Positions 7,870 through 16,764 of a stretch of DNA of 64,000 nucleotides are shown here, in pieces. The stretch is taken from the NCBI RefSeq assembly GCF_900167435.1, contig NZ_FUWS01000016.1:33811-97810 (forward strand), written 5' to 3'. Under the pieces are notes generated by a model. That model had not been told where the DNA came from. It saw only the letters and a program-made list of their open reading frames with translations, and did not search any database. Position 1 is the first letter of the stretch. Every line of letters starts with the position of its first letter. This DNA comes from Marinactinospora thermotolerans DSM 45154. GTDB taxonomy: Bacteria; Actinomycetota; Actinomycetes; Streptosporangiales; Streptosporangiaceae. Made by a program: the position numbers and the translations under genes.

Positions 7870-8472
7870 ATGCCCCAAGGCAAACCCACCCACGTCCCCG
7901 ACGACGGGCTCACCACCCGCCAGCGCCGTAACCGGCCGCTGCTGATCGTCCACACCGGCCCGGGCAAGGGCAAGTCCACCGCCGCCTTCGGCCTGGCCAC
8001 CCGCGGATGGGCGCAGGGCTGGGACATCGGGGTGTTCCAGTTCGTGAAGTCCGCGAAGTGGCGGATCGGCGAGGAGAAGGCGTTGCGCGTCCTGGGCGAG
8101 TCCGGCGCCGGTGGCCGTGTCGCCTGGAACAAGATGGGCGAGGGATGGTCGTGGATCCAGCGCCCCGGGACCGAGGCCGACCACGCCGCCGACGCGGCCG
8201 AGGGCTGGGAGCAGATCAAACGTGACCTCGCCGCCCAGACCTACCGGCTCTACGTGCTCGACGAGTTCACCTACCCCATGAAATGGGGGTGGGTCGACGT
8301 CGACGACGTCGTGGCGACCCTGCGCGACCGGCCCGGGAGCCAGCACGTGGTCATCACCGGCCGCGACGCCGATCCCCGCCTGCTGGAGGCGGCCGACCTG
8401 GTCACCGAGATGACCAAGGTCAAACACCCGATGGACGTGGGCCAGAAGGGCCAGCGCGGCATCGAGTGGTGA
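7870..8472 (+). CDS. cobO: Cob(I)yrinic acid a,c-diamide adenosyltransferase
   Basis: The 200-residue protein is a CobO/CobA(Salmonella)/BtuR-type ATP:corrinoid adenosyltransferase. The P-loop HTGPGKGKSTAAFG (Gly30-Thr37) has the family's reversed-nucleotide signature. The family segments GWDIGVFQFVKS, WIQRPGT and VLDEFTYPMKWGW follow, and the protein ends close to VKHPMDVGQKGQRGIEW. It transfers the adenosyl group from ATP to cobalt of cob(I)yrinic acid a,c-diamide or a later corrinoid. It shares the riboswitch-headed transcript with the chelatase subunit. A convergent terminator follows. Confidence 0.95.
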   Translation: MPQGKPTHVPDDGLTTRQRRNRPLLIVHTGPGKGKSTAAFGLATRGWAQGWDIGVFQFVKSAKWRIGEEKALRVLGESGAGGRVAWNKMGEGWSWIQRPGTEADHAADAAEGWEQIKRDLAAQTYRLYVLDEFTYPMKWGWVDVDDVVATLRDRPGSQHVVITGRDADPRLLEAADLVTEMTKVKHPMDVGQKGQRGIEW

Positions 8473-8476
8473 CGCC

Positions 8477-8502
8477 GGCGCGCCCGCCCCGCCGGGCGCG
8501 CC
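8477..8502. terminator. Hairpin between convergent cobO and GNAT gene
   Basis: GGCGCGCCC (8477-8485) and GGGCGCGCC (8494-8502) form a 9-bp perfect stem with an 8-nt loop between the two converging stop codons. It can act in both directions; there is no T-run. Confidence 0.55.
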
Positions 8503-8508
8503 ACCCCG

Positions 8509-9084
8509 TCAGGCCGCGAGGTCGGAGGGGATGAGGCTGTAGACGGCGAGGTCGGCGCGGCCCACGTGCAACACCATCGCGTTGCGTTCGACGCCCTCGA
8601 AGACGAAACCGGCCTTCTCGGCCACCCGGCGTGACGGGAGGTTGCCGGTCGCGGCCTTCAACTCCACCCGTTCGAAGCGCTGGTCGCGCAGCGTCCAGTG
8701 GGCGACCGCCGTGACGGCCTCGGGCGCGTACCCCCGTCCCCGCGCCCACGGCCCCAGCCAGTAGCCGACCTCGGTGGTGCGCGCCGCCCACAACGTGCGC
8801 AGCAGACCGAACGCCCCCAGGAAGGCGCCGGTCGCCGTCTCCACGGCGGCCCACTGCTGCCCGTCCCCGCAGATCCTGCTCTGTGGCGCCTGCACCCGGC
8901 ACCACTCCTCGGCGTCGGCCCGGGTGTACTCCCGGCCGGGTGCCGGAAGGGGCAGCCACCTTCGGGTCAGCGGGTCGGTCATGCCCCGCAGGACCCCGTC
9001 GACGTCGCCCTCGGTGAACGCGCGCAGGGTCAGCCGCTCGGTCTGGAGGATCACGCTCGGCATGACCTGGTGCGGGGTGGTCAT
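8509..9084 (-). CDS. GNAT acetyltransferase coupled to cobB
   Basis: The 191-residue protein resembles the RimJ/RimL-like GNAT group. It begins LQTERLTLRAFTEGDVDGV and has a GYWLGPWARGRGYAPEA acetyl-CoA loop, a VELKAATGNLPSRRVAEKAGF segment and a C-terminal VYSLIPSDL. Its ATG at 9084 overlaps the cobB stop by 4 bp (ATGA), so its translation is probably coupled to cobB. The acceptor is unknown. Its place in the transcript suggests, but does not show, a link to corrinoid metabolism. Confidence 0.85.
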   Translation of the reverse strand: MTTPHQVMPSVILQTERLTLRAFTEGDVDGVLRGMTDPLTRRWLPLPAPGREYTRADAEEWCRVQAPQSRICGDGQQWAAVETATGAFLGAFGLLRTLWAARTTEVGYWLGPWARGRGYAPEAVTAVAHWTLRDQRFERVELKAATGNLPSRRVAEKAGFVFEGVERNAMVLHVGRADLAVYSLIPSDLAA

Positions 9085-10475
9085 GGTCTGGGCCTTCCGG
9101 TTCGCAGGCGGGCGGCGCGCAGGAAGCGGGTCGCGCACTCGGGCGCGCCGGCCCAGTGCAGGTGGAGGTAGGAGGCGATCAGCGCGGCGTTCGCGAAACC
9201 GTCGCCGCCGCCGTTCTCCCACCGCCAGGCCGGGACCGCTCCGTGGGAGGGGGAGAGCGCGGTGCGGTGGAACTCGTGTCCGCGCACCCGTGTCCCGCCG
9301 GCGGCGACCACCGAGTCGCGCGCGGCGACCGCGGTGCGGTACCCCAGCGTCAGCCGCTCGGTCATGTGGGCGTCGGCGGGAACGACACCGCACATCGGCG
9401 CGCCGTCCAGGCTGCGCGCGAGATAGAGCAGTCCCGCGCACTCGGCCACGATCGGCGCGCCCGCGCGGGCCAGGGCGGCGACGCGGCGCCGCAACGGGGC
9501 GTTCGCCGACAGCGTGGCGGCGTGCACCTCGGGGAAACCGCCGCCCACGACGATCGCGTCGCTGCCCTCGGGCAGCGCCTCGTCCCGTAACGGGTCGAAG
9601 GGGACGACCTCGGCGCCGCCCGCCTCCAGCAGCTCGGTGTTCTCGGTGTAGGAGAAGGTGAAGGCGGCCCCACCGGCCACCGCCACGTGCGCCCGGGCCG
9701 GAAGGGCGTGCCCGGCCCGGGCCAGCTCCGCCGCGGGATCCCACGGCGGCGCGCTCAGCGGCGCCGCGGTCTGGGCCAGCGCGACGATCGCCGCCAGGTC
9801 GCATGAGGAGGCGACCAGCGCGGCGAGCGCGGCGACCCCCTCGCGCGCCTGCGGGGCCCTCTCGGCGGCGGGGACCAGGCCGAGGTGGCGCGAGGGCGCG
9901 GCCACGGCGTCGCTGCGCCGGATCGCGCCGAGGACGGGCACGCCGCAGCCCGCCAACGCCCGGCGCACCAGGGCCTCGTGCCGCTGCGAGCCGACCCGGT
10001 TGAGGATGACACCGCCGACGCGGACCCGCGGATCATAGGTGCGAAACCCGTGCACCAGCGCGGCGACCGACCTGCTGGTGCGCGCGGCGTCGACGACGAG
10101 GATGACGGGCGCGCCGAGCAGGGCGGCGACATGGGCCGTGGAGGCGTAGTCGCCCGGGCCGGGGAAGTCGTCCGGTTCCACCGCGCCGTCGAAGAGCCCC
10201 ATGACCCCCTCGACCACGGCGATGTCGGCTCCGGCGCTGCCGTGGCGGAACAGCGGGACGATCCGCTCCTCGCCGCACAGCACCGGATCGAGGTTGCGCG
10301 GTGGCCGTCCCGTGGCCAGCGCGTGGTAGCCGGGATCGATGTAGTCCGGTCCGGCCTTGTGCCCCGAGACCACCATCCCGCGCGCCGCCAACGCCGCCAT
10401 GAGGCCCGTGGCCACGGTCGTCTTCCCGCTGCCCGAGGCGGGCGCCGCGATCACCACCCGCGGTACCTGACGCAC
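9081..10475 (-). CDS. cobB: Cobyrinic acid a,c-diamide synthase
   Basis: This 464-residue CobB/CbiA amidotransferase starts with the dethiobiotin-synthetase-like P-loop AAPASGSGKTT. It continues with GHKAGPDYIDPGYH and VEGVMGLFDG. The C-terminal class I glutaminase-like domain has its Cys nucleophile in AECAGLLYL. It amidates the a and c carboxylates of (hydrogeno)byrinic or cobyrinic acid with glutamine and ATP. The GTG at 10475 is chosen because AAGGAGG precedes it closely; the frame extends five codons further. The gene is divergent from cobI and is followed, with a 4-bp overlap, by the GNAT gene. Confidence 0.95.
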   Translation of the reverse strand: MRQVPRVVIAAPASGSGKTTVATGLMAALAARGMVVSGHKAGPDYIDPGYHALATGRPPRNLDPVLCGEERIVPLFRHGSAGADIAVVEGVMGLFDGAVEPDDFPGPGDYASTAHVAALLGAPVILVVDAARTSRSVAALVHGFRTYDPRVRVGGVILNRVGSQRHEALVRRALAGCGVPVLGAIRRSDAVAAPSRHLGLVPAAERAPQAREGVAALAALVASSCDLAAIVALAQTAAPLSAPPWDPAAELARAGHALPARAHVAVAGGAAFTFSYTENTELLEAGGAEVVPFDPLRDEALPEGSDAIVVGGGFPEVHAATLSANAPLRRRVAALARAGAPIVAECAGLLYLARSLDGAPMCGVVPADAHMTERLTLGYRTAVAARDSVVAAGGTRVRGHEFHRTALSPSHGAVPAWRWENGGGDGFANAALIASYLHLHWAGAPECATRFLRAARLRTGRPRP

Positions 10476-10624
10476 GTCCCCCTCCTTCACCGAACCGGCG
10501 TCCCAGGTTAAGGCCGATGGCGGGCGCGCGCGGCCCGGCCCCGGCCCACCCGCCCCGAAACGGCCGGGGACCCCCGGATAGCCTGGGCCGCGGCGTGATC
10601 GGTGATGCGGAGAGCACGGTGGGG

Positions 10625-11365
10625 ATGAACACAGGCGTACGGCTCGTCGGGGTCGGGGTGGGGCCGGGAGACCCGGAGCTGGTCACGGTCAAGGGGATAC
10701 GGCGGATGCGCGAGGCCGACGTCGTGCTCGTCCCGGTCATGTCCCACGACGAGCAGGGGCGCGCCGAGGCGACCGTGCGGGCCCACGTGGACGCCGCGCG
10801 GATCCGCCGGGTCGTGTTCGCCCTCAACGACCGCGGCGGACGCAGCGAACGGCGGGTGCGCGCCTGGGACGAGGCGGCCCGCACCGTCGCCCACCACTTC
10901 GCCGAGGGGGCGACCACCGTCGCCTTCGCCACCATCGGCGACCCCAACGTCTACTCCACCTTCACCTACCTCGCCCAGACCGTGCGCGACCTCGTCCCGC
11001 GGGTGGAGGTCGAGACGGTGCCGGGCGTCACCGCCATGCAGGACCTGGCCGCGCGCTCGGGCAGCGTGCTCGTCGAGGGGACCGAGCCGCTCACCCTCTT
11101 GCCGGTCACCGGCGGGGTGGAGCGGCTGCGCGGGGCACTGGCCTCCGAGGGCACCGTCGTCGCCTACAAGTTCGGCCGTTTCGCCGGTGAGGTCGCCGAC
11201 GCGCTGCGCGACGCCGGCCGGCTGGGGGAGGCCGTGTACGGCGCGCGGTTGGGCCTGGCCGGCGAGGAGATCGCCCCCATGGCCGAGCTCGACGGCCGGC
11301 CCCTGCCCTACCTGTCCACGCTGGTCGCGCCCGCCCGCCGCGACATTCGAGGGGGAAAGCTGTGA
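10625..11365 (+). CDS. cobI: Precorrin-2 C20-methyltransferase
   Basis: This 246-residue tetrapyrrole methylase begins VRLVGVGVGPGDPELVTVKG, the SAM-binding loop of the family. It has the CobI/CbiL segments VVLVPVMSHDEQGRAEATV, FATIGDPNVYSTFTYL and VPGVTAMQDLAARSG. It methylates C20 of (cobalt-)precorrin-2. The ATG at 10625 follows GGTGGGG; the open frame extends upstream without support. The stop overlaps the start of cobM by 4 bp. It heads the plus-strand run of corrin-ring methylases. Confidence 0.94.
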   Translation: MNTGVRLVGVGVGPGDPELVTVKGIRRMREADVVLVPVMSHDEQGRAEATVRAHVDAARIRRVVFALNDRGGRSERRVRAWDEAARTVAHHFAEGATTVAFATIGDPNVYSTFTYLAQTVRDLVPRVEVETVPGVTAMQDLAARSGSVLVEGTEPLTLLPVTGGVERLRGALASEGTVVAYKFGRFAGEVADALRDAGRLGEAVYGARLGLAGEEIAPMAELDGRPLPYLSTLVAPARRDIRGGKL

Positions 11366-12192
11366 GCGACGAACGCGCCACCCGACCACGCCCCGGCAAG
11401 GTCACCTTCATCGGGGCCGGCCCCGGGGCCGCCGACCTGCTGACGATCCGCGCGGCCCGCGCCATCGGGGCCGCCGACGTGGTCATCTGGGCGGCCAGCC
11501 TGGTCCACCCCGACGTGCTGGAGCACGCCCGCCCCGACGCGGAGATCGTCGACTCGGCGAAACTGCCGATGGAGGGGGTGCTGCCCTACTACGAGCGCGC
11601 GCTGCGCGAGGGCCTGCACGTGGTGCGCATCCACTCCGGCGACCCCTCCCTGTGGGGGGCGATGCAGGAGCAGCTCGAACGCTGCGCCGAGCTGGGGGTG
11701 GCCACCGAGGTGGTGCCGGGGGTGTCCAGTTTCAGCGCGGTCGCGGCGATCGCCGGGCGGGAGCTCACCGTCCCCGAGGTCGCCCAGTCGGTGATCCTCA
11801 CCCGCCTGGGAGGGGGGAAGACACCGATGCCGGCGGGGGAGGAGGTCCGCGAGTTCGCCCGGCACGGCACCACGATGGCCCTGTTCCTGTCGGCCGCCCG
11901 CTCCGGGAGGTTGCAGGCCGAGCTGCTGGAGGGCGGCTACCCGCCCGAGACCCCGTGCATCGTCGCCTACCGCGCGACCTGGCCCGAGGAGCTGGTGGTG
12001 CGCTGCATCCTCGCCGATCTGGAGGCCACCGTCAAGGAACACCGGTTGTGGAAGCACACCCTGGTGCTGGTCGGCCCGGCCCTGGCCGCGGGCGGCACCC
12101 GGTCGCACCTGTACCACCCGGGCCACTTCCACGAGCATCGGCGCGCCGACCGCGCCGCCCGGCGGGCGCTGCGCGAGGCCGGGCGGGCATGA
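11362..12192 (+). CDS. cobM: Precorrin-4 C11-methyltransferase
   Basis: The 276-residue CobM/CbiF methylase has the SAM loop GAGPGAADLLTIR, then WAASLVHPDVLEHA, HSGDPSLWGAMQEQ and VVPGVSSFSAVAAIAGREL, all typical of the subfamily. It methylates C11 of (cobalt-)precorrin-4. The GTG start overlaps the cobI stop (GTGA) and its own stop overlaps the cbiD start (ATGA), so cobI-cobM-cbiD form a translationally coupled unit. The last 25 residues, His/Arg-rich, extend past the methylase fold. Confidence 0.95.
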   Translation: MSDERATRPRPGKVTFIGAGPGAADLLTIRAARAIGAADVVIWAASLVHPDVLEHARPDAEIVDSAKLPMEGVLPYYERALREGLHVVRIHSGDPSLWGAMQEQLERCAELGVATEVVPGVSSFSAVAAIAGRELTVPEVAQSVILTRLGGGKTPMPAGEEVREFARHGTTMALFLSAARSGRLQAELLEGGYPPETPCIVAYRATWPEELVVRCILADLEATVKEHRLWKHTLVLVGPALAAGGTRSHLYHPGHFHEHRRADRAARRALREAGRA

Positions 12193-13343
12193 GCGGGGCC
12201 TTCGAACCGGGACCGGAGCTGCGCGAACCCGATCTCCCCCGCACGATGAAGGTGCGCCCCAAGGCGCTGCGCACCGGGTGGACGACGGGAACCTGCGCCT
12301 CGGCCGCGGCCAAGGCGGCGGCCCACGCCCTTGCCACGGGGCGGCCGGTGGAGGTCGTGGAGGTGGCGCTCCCCTCGGGCCGGCGGGTCACCTTCGCCCC
12401 GCAGCGCTGCGAACTGCTCTCGCCCGACCGGGCCGAGGCGGTGGTGGTCAAGGACGCCGGCGACGATCCCGACGTGACGCACGGGGCGCACGTCACCGCG
12501 ACCGTGACCCGGCGCGCGGAGGCGGGGCTGGAGCTGGACGGCGGTGTGGGCGTGGGCGTGGTGACCCGGCCGGGCCTGGGGCTGGAGCCGGGCTCCCCGG
12601 CGATCAACCCGGTGCCGCGCGAGATGATCACCCGGGCGGTGCGCGAGGTGATCGACGTCGAACACCAGGGGGTGCGGGTCGTCATCAGCGTGCCCGAGGG
12701 CGAACGGATGGCGCGCAAGACCACCAACGCCCGGTTGGGCATCCTCGGCGGCATCTCGATCCTCGGCACCACGGGGATCGTGCGGCCCTTCTCCACCGCG
12801 TCGTGGCGGGCCAGCGTCGAACAGGCGGTGGCGGTGATGGCGGCCCAGGGGGAGACGACGCTGGTGCTGTGCACCGGCGGGCGGACCGAGAAGGGCGCGA
12901 TGCTGCGCCATCCGGAGCTTCCCGAGGTGTGCTTCGTCGAGGTGGGCGACTTCACCGGTGCCGCGCTGCGCCGCGCGGTGGAGCACGGGGTGCGCCGGGT
13001 CGTCTTCGTCGGGATGGCGGGCAAGCTCACCAAGCTCGCCGCGGGCGTGCTGATGACCCACTACACCCGTTCGAAGGTCTCCACCGGGCTTCTGGGCGAG
13101 ATCACCCGGGCCGTCGGAGGAGGGGAGGAGCTGGCGCGCGAGGTCGCCGCGGCCAACACCGGCCGGCACGCCTACGAGCTGTGGGAGGCCGCCGGGCTGC
13201 TGGGCAGCGCGGGGACCGAGCTGTGCCGCAGGGTCGCCCGCGTACTCGCCCGCTTCACCGATGGGGCGTTGGAGACCGAGGTCGCGATGGTCGACTTCAC
13301 GGGGCGCCGGGTGGTGGCCGCCTCTTCGCCCGCGTCGGAATGA
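12189..13343 (+). CDS. cbiD: Cobalt-precorrin-5B C1-methyltransferase
   Basis: This 384-residue CbiD protein has the family markers LRTGWTTGTCASAAAKAA near the start, INPVPREMI and RKTTNARLGILGGISILGTTG. They are followed by VLCTGGRTEKG and FVGMAGKLTKLAAG. CbiD is the methylase of the oxygen-independent (early-cobalt) route, acting on C1 during deacylation, although actinobacteria with otherwise aerobic-looking sets also use it. The ATG overlaps the cobM stop by 4 bp. A 253-bp non-coding stretch with a GGTGGGGG/CCCCCACC hairpin (13482-13510) separates it from cobL. Confidence 0.95.
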   Translation: MSGAFEPGPELREPDLPRTMKVRPKALRTGWTTGTCASAAAKAAAHALATGRPVEVVEVALPSGRRVTFAPQRCELLSPDRAEAVVVKDAGDDPDVTHGAHVTATVTRRAEAGLELDGGVGVGVVTRPGLGLEPGSPAINPVPREMITRAVREVIDVEHQGVRVVISVPEGERMARKTTNARLGILGGISILGTTGIVRPFSTASWRASVEQAVAVMAAQGETTLVLCTGGRTEKGAMLRHPELPEVCFVEVGDFTGAALRRAVEHGVRRVVFVGMAGKLTKLAAGVLMTHYTRSKVSTGLLGEITRAVGGGEELAREVAAANTGRHAYELWEAAGLLGSAGTELCRRVARVLARFTDGALETEVAMVDFTGRRVVAASSPASE

Positions 13344-13596
13344 GGAGGGCCACCGGGCGCCCCGCGCCGAAGGGAGACCCGGCGGGCCGGGACGGCCGCG
13401 CGACCGCCTGCCCCGCCCCCCGCACGCCGCCACGGGCGCCGCTTCTGGGATCCTTGGTGCCCGTGATCGACAACGGAGCCCGGTGGGGGCGCGCAGACGG
13501 ACCCCCCACCATCGTGGCGACGCCCGGCGTCCGCCCGTCGCCGGCAGGGGACCGGCCGGGCGCAGGACCGCTTCCCCGCGCTGGGGGGACGGGCGG

Positions 13597-14853
13597 ATGA
13601 TCACCGTCATCGGCGTCGACGGCGGGCCGCTGGGAGCCGAAGCCGTGGCCAGCCTCGCCGGAGCGGCGTGCGTGGCCGGAGCCCAACGGCACCTGGACGC
13701 GGTCGAGGTGCCGGCCGGGACGCGCCGGATCGCGATCCGCGCCCTCGACGCCGCGCTGGAGCAGATCATGTCCGACCCCGGGCCGGTCGCCGTGCTCGCC
13801 TCCGGAGACCCCGGTTTCTTCGGGATCGTGCGGGCGCTGCGCGCGCGGGGGGCCGAGCCGAGGGTCCTTCCCGGCGTCTCCTCCGTCGCTTTGGCCTTCG
13901 CCCGGCTGGGGCTGCCCTGGGACGACGCGGTCGTCGTCTCCGCGCACGGCCGCGCCGAACAGGGGCGCGGCCCCCGGCGGGCGCTCGCCGCGGCCCTGGC
14001 CCACCCCAAGGCCGCCATCCTCACCGCGCCCGGCGGGGCCGGACCCGAGGCGTTCCTGCCCGCCCTGCTGGCCGCCGGCCGCAGGGTCCACGTCGCCCAG
14101 CGCCTCGGCACGGCCGACGAACAGGTCACCCTGGTGGGGGAGGAGGAGGCGTCCCGCCGGACCTGGGCCCACCCCAACGTCGTGGTGGCGGTGGACCCCG
14201 AGAACACGGTCGCCGCCACGATGGCCTGGACGTCCGGCCACCCGGGCGCTCCCGACGGTTGGGCGCTGGGCGAGGACGCCTTCGAGCACCGGGCGTCGAT
14301 GATCACCAAACCGGAGGTGCGCGCCCTCGTGCTCGCCCGTCTCGGGCCGCGTCCGGGGACCGTGGTGTGGGACGTGGGGGCCGGCAGCGGCTCGGTCGCG
14401 GTGGAGTGCGCCAGGTTCGGGGCCCACGCGATCGCCTTCGAACGTGACCGCGCCGACCGGGAGCGGATCCGGCGCAACGCCGCCGCGCACGGGGTGCGGG
14501 TGGAGGTGGTCGCCGGTACGGCTCCGGCCTCCACCGAGGCGGCCATGTCCCCCGACGCCGTGTTCGTCGGCGGCGGCGGTCCCGCGGTGCTCGCCGGGGT
14601 GGTGCGGCGGCGGCCGGCGCGGGTGGTGGTGGCGCTCGCCGCGGTGGACCGCGTCCGTCCGGCCCACGACCTGCTGGCCGAAGCCGGCTACGTGGTGTCG
14701 GGCGCCCAGGTGCAGGCGTCACGGCTCGCGCCGCTGCCGGGGGGCTCGCTGCGGTTCGCCGCGGCCAACCCGGTGACCGTGCTGTGGGCGACGGGCGCCG
14801 AGACGACGGGAGAGCAGGGCGGGGCCGTGTCGCGCGGGCTCGCCGGGGCCTGA
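13597..14853 (+). CDS. cobL: Precorrin-6Y C5,15-methyltransferase (decarboxylating), CbiE-CbiT fusion
   Basis: This 418-residue protein joins an N-terminal CbiE tetrapyrrole methylase (about residues 1-205) to a C-terminal CbiT class I methyltransferase (about 225-400). The CbiE part shows ASGDPGFFGIVRAL and LPGVSSVALAFARLGLPWDD. The CbiT part shows HRASMITKPEVRALVLARLG and the SAM loop WDVGAGSGSVAVE. It methylates C5 and C15 and removes the C12 acetate carboxyl. The N-terminus lacks the usual PGD of the SAM loop, which is normal for CbiE. The open reading frame extends upstream without an obvious ribosome site. Confidence 0.93.
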   Translation: MITVIGVDGGPLGAEAVASLAGAACVAGAQRHLDAVEVPAGTRRIAIRALDAALEQIMSDPGPVAVLASGDPGFFGIVRALRARGAEPRVLPGVSSVALAFARLGLPWDDAVVVSAHGRAEQGRGPRRALAAALAHPKAAILTAPGGAGPEAFLPALLAAGRRVHVAQRLGTADEQVTLVGEEEASRRTWAHPNVVVAVDPENTVAATMAWTSGHPGAPDGWALGEDAFEHRASMITKPEVRALVLARLGPRPGTVVWDVGAGSGSVAVECARFGAHAIAFERDRADRERIRRNAAAHGVRVEVVAGTAPASTEAAMSPDAVFVGGGGPAVLAGVVRRRPARVVVALAAVDRVRPAHDLLAEAGYVVSGAQVQASRLAPLPGGSLRFAAANPVTVLWATGAETTGEQGGAVSRGLAGA

Positions 14854-14911
14854 TCCGCGCGCTTCGCCGTCCCCGCAACGGGGATCGCGGCGCGCAAGAC
14901 GAAAGGTGGAC

Positions 14912-16663
14912 ATGAGCGAGATCGGCGTCATCGCCGTCACGGCGGCCGGACGGGCGGCGGCGGAGCGGCTGGCAGCGGCCTGGCCCGGCGAGGTCGAGGT
15001 GGTCACGGCGCAGCGCCCGGCCGACGCGCTGCGTTCGGCCTTCACCCGCTGCCGGTCGGTCGTCGCCTTCCTCGCCGTCGGGGCGGCGGTGCGGGTGCTC
15101 GCCCCGCTGCTGGCGGACAAGCGGAGCGACCCGCCCGTCGTCTGCGTCGACGAGTCGCTGCGGTTCGCCGTCGCCCTGCTCGGCGGTCACCACGGGGCCA
15201 ACGAGCTCGCCCAACGGGTCTCCGGGGTCTTGGGGTGCGCGCCCGTGGTCACCACGGCCAGCGACAGCGCCGGCGTCACACCGCTCGACGCCTACGGGGC
15301 CGATCTGGGGTTCGTCCTCGACGATCCGGGGCCGCTGGCGCGCGTCGGCGCGGCGGTGCTCTCGGGTGAGCCCGTCCGGTTGGAGGGCGCCACGGGGTGG
15401 CCGCTGCCGGCCCTTCCCGGCAACGTCTCCGCCGACCTGCCGGAGGGCGAGGCGGCCGCCGTCATCCGGGTGAGCGACCGGGCCGACGACCCGGCGGGTC
15501 CGCGGAAGACGCCCGTCGTGACCTATCGGCCGCCCTCCCTGGTCGTCGGGGTGGGCTCGGCGCGGGGGGTGACGGCCGAGGAGGTCGGCGCCCTCGTCGA
15601 CGGCGCGTTGGCGCAGGCCGGGCTGGCGCCGGCCTCGGTGCGCGCCCTGGCGACGGTCGACCTCAAGGCCGACGAGGAGGGCATCCTCGCCGCGGCCCGG
15701 GAGCGCGGCTGGGAGGTGGTGACCCACGCCGCCGCGGACCTCGCCGCGGTCGAGGTGCCCAACCCCAGCGAGGTCGTCCGCTCCGAGGTCGGCACCCCCA
15801 GCGTCGCCGAGGCCGCTGCGTTGCGCACCGCGGCCGGGGCCGGTCGCGGGGCCGAACTCGTCGTGCCCAAGCGCAAGTCGGCCGCGGCGACCGTCGCGGT
15901 CGCGCGGCTCGTCCCACGCGGACGGTTGGCCGTGATCGGCCTGGGACCCGGCGCCCGCGACCTCACCGTGCCGCGCGCGGTGGCCGAACTGGAGCGGGCG
16001 TCGGTCGTGGTCGGCCTGGACCAGTACGTCGACCAGGTCCGCGACCTGGTGCGGCCGGGAACGCGCGTGCTCGCCAGCGGCCTGGGCCGGGAGGAGGAAC
16101 GGGCCCGCAGGGCCGTGGAGGAGGCGCGCGGGGGAGCCGCGGTGGCGCTGATCGGCTCCGGCGACGCCGGCGTCTACGCCATGGCCAGTCCCGCGCTGGA
16201 CTTCGCGGGAGCAGACATCGAGGTGGTGGGCGTCCCCGGCGTCACGGCGGCGGTCGCCGCGTCGAACCTGCTCGGCGCGCCGCTCGGCCACGACCACGCC
16301 TACATCTCGCTGTCGGACCTGCACACGCCCTGGGAGGCGATCGAGCGCCGGGTCCGCGCCGCCGCCGAAGGCGACTTCACGGTGGGCTTCTACAACCCCC
16401 GCAGCCGCAAGCGCGACTGGCAGCTCCTCCGCGCGCTGGAGATCCTCGCGGAGCACCGCCCGGCCGAGACCCCGGTCGGCCACGTCCGCAACGCCGCGCG
16501 CGAGGGGGAGCGGGTCACCCTGTCCACGCTGTCGGACATGCTCGCCGGGGGCGTCGAGGAGGTGGACATGTTCACCGTCGTGCTCGTCGGTTCCTCGGCG
16601 AGCCGGATCGTGGCCGGACGGTTCGTCACGCCACGCGGCTACCGGTGGAAGGACGTCGGCTGA
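14912..16663 (+). CDS. cobJ: CbiG-CobJ fusion: cobalt-precorrin-5A hydrolase / precorrin-3B C17-methyltransferase
   Basis: This is a 583-residue two-part enzyme. The N-terminal CbiG half shows AFLAVGAAVRVLAPLLADK and HHGANELAQRV in its first domain. The CbiG C-domain spans about residues 205-325 and shows LATVDLKADEEGI. The CobJ/CbiH methylase spans about residues 330-583, with GLGPGARDLTVPRA, ALIGSGDAGVYAMASP, VPGVTAAVAASNLLGAPLGHD and GFYNPRSRKRDW. The methylase acts on C17 with ring contraction; CbiG opens the lactone and releases acetaldehyde in the early-cobalt route. The ATG follows GAAAGGTGG; a GTG two codons earlier is the alternative. A strong hairpin follows. Confidence 0.94.
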   Translation: MSEIGVIAVTAAGRAAAERLAAAWPGEVEVVTAQRPADALRSAFTRCRSVVAFLAVGAAVRVLAPLLADKRSDPPVVCVDESLRFAVALLGGHHGANELAQRVSGVLGCAPVVTTASDSAGVTPLDAYGADLGFVLDDPGPLARVGAAVLSGEPVRLEGATGWPLPALPGNVSADLPEGEAAAVIRVSDRADDPAGPRKTPVVTYRPPSLVVGVGSARGVTAEEVGALVDGALAQAGLAPASVRALATVDLKADEEGILAAARERGWEVVTHAAADLAAVEVPNPSEVVRSEVGTPSVAEAAALRTAAGAGRGAELVVPKRKSAAATVAVARLVPRGRLAVIGLGPGARDLTVPRAVAELERASVVVGLDQYVDQVRDLVRPGTRVLASGLGREEERARRAVEEARGGAAVALIGSGDAGVYAMASPALDFAGADIEVVGVPGVTAAVAASNLLGAPLGHDHAYISLSDLHTPWEAIERRVRAAAEGDFTVGFYNPRSRKRDWQLLRALEILAEHRPAETPVGHVRNAAREGERVTLSTLSDMLAGGVEEVDMFTVVLVGSSASRIVAGRFVTPRGYRWKDVG

Positions 16664-16735
16664 GCGCGCGCGCCTCGTGAGGGCCGCGCCGCCTCCTCGG
16701 ACGCGGAGGGGCCACGACCCCGGCGGCGCGGGGCC

Positions 16736-16764
16736 GCTCCCGTTGCGAGGGCCGCAACGGGAGC
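16736..16764 (+). terminator. Terminator hairpin after cbiG-cobJ
   Basis: GCTCCCGTTGC (16736-16746) pairs perfectly with GCAACGGGAGC (16754-16764) around a 7-nt loop, about 75 bp past the stop. There is no T-run. It separates the methylase run from the ferredoxin-cbiC group. Confidence 0.65.
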
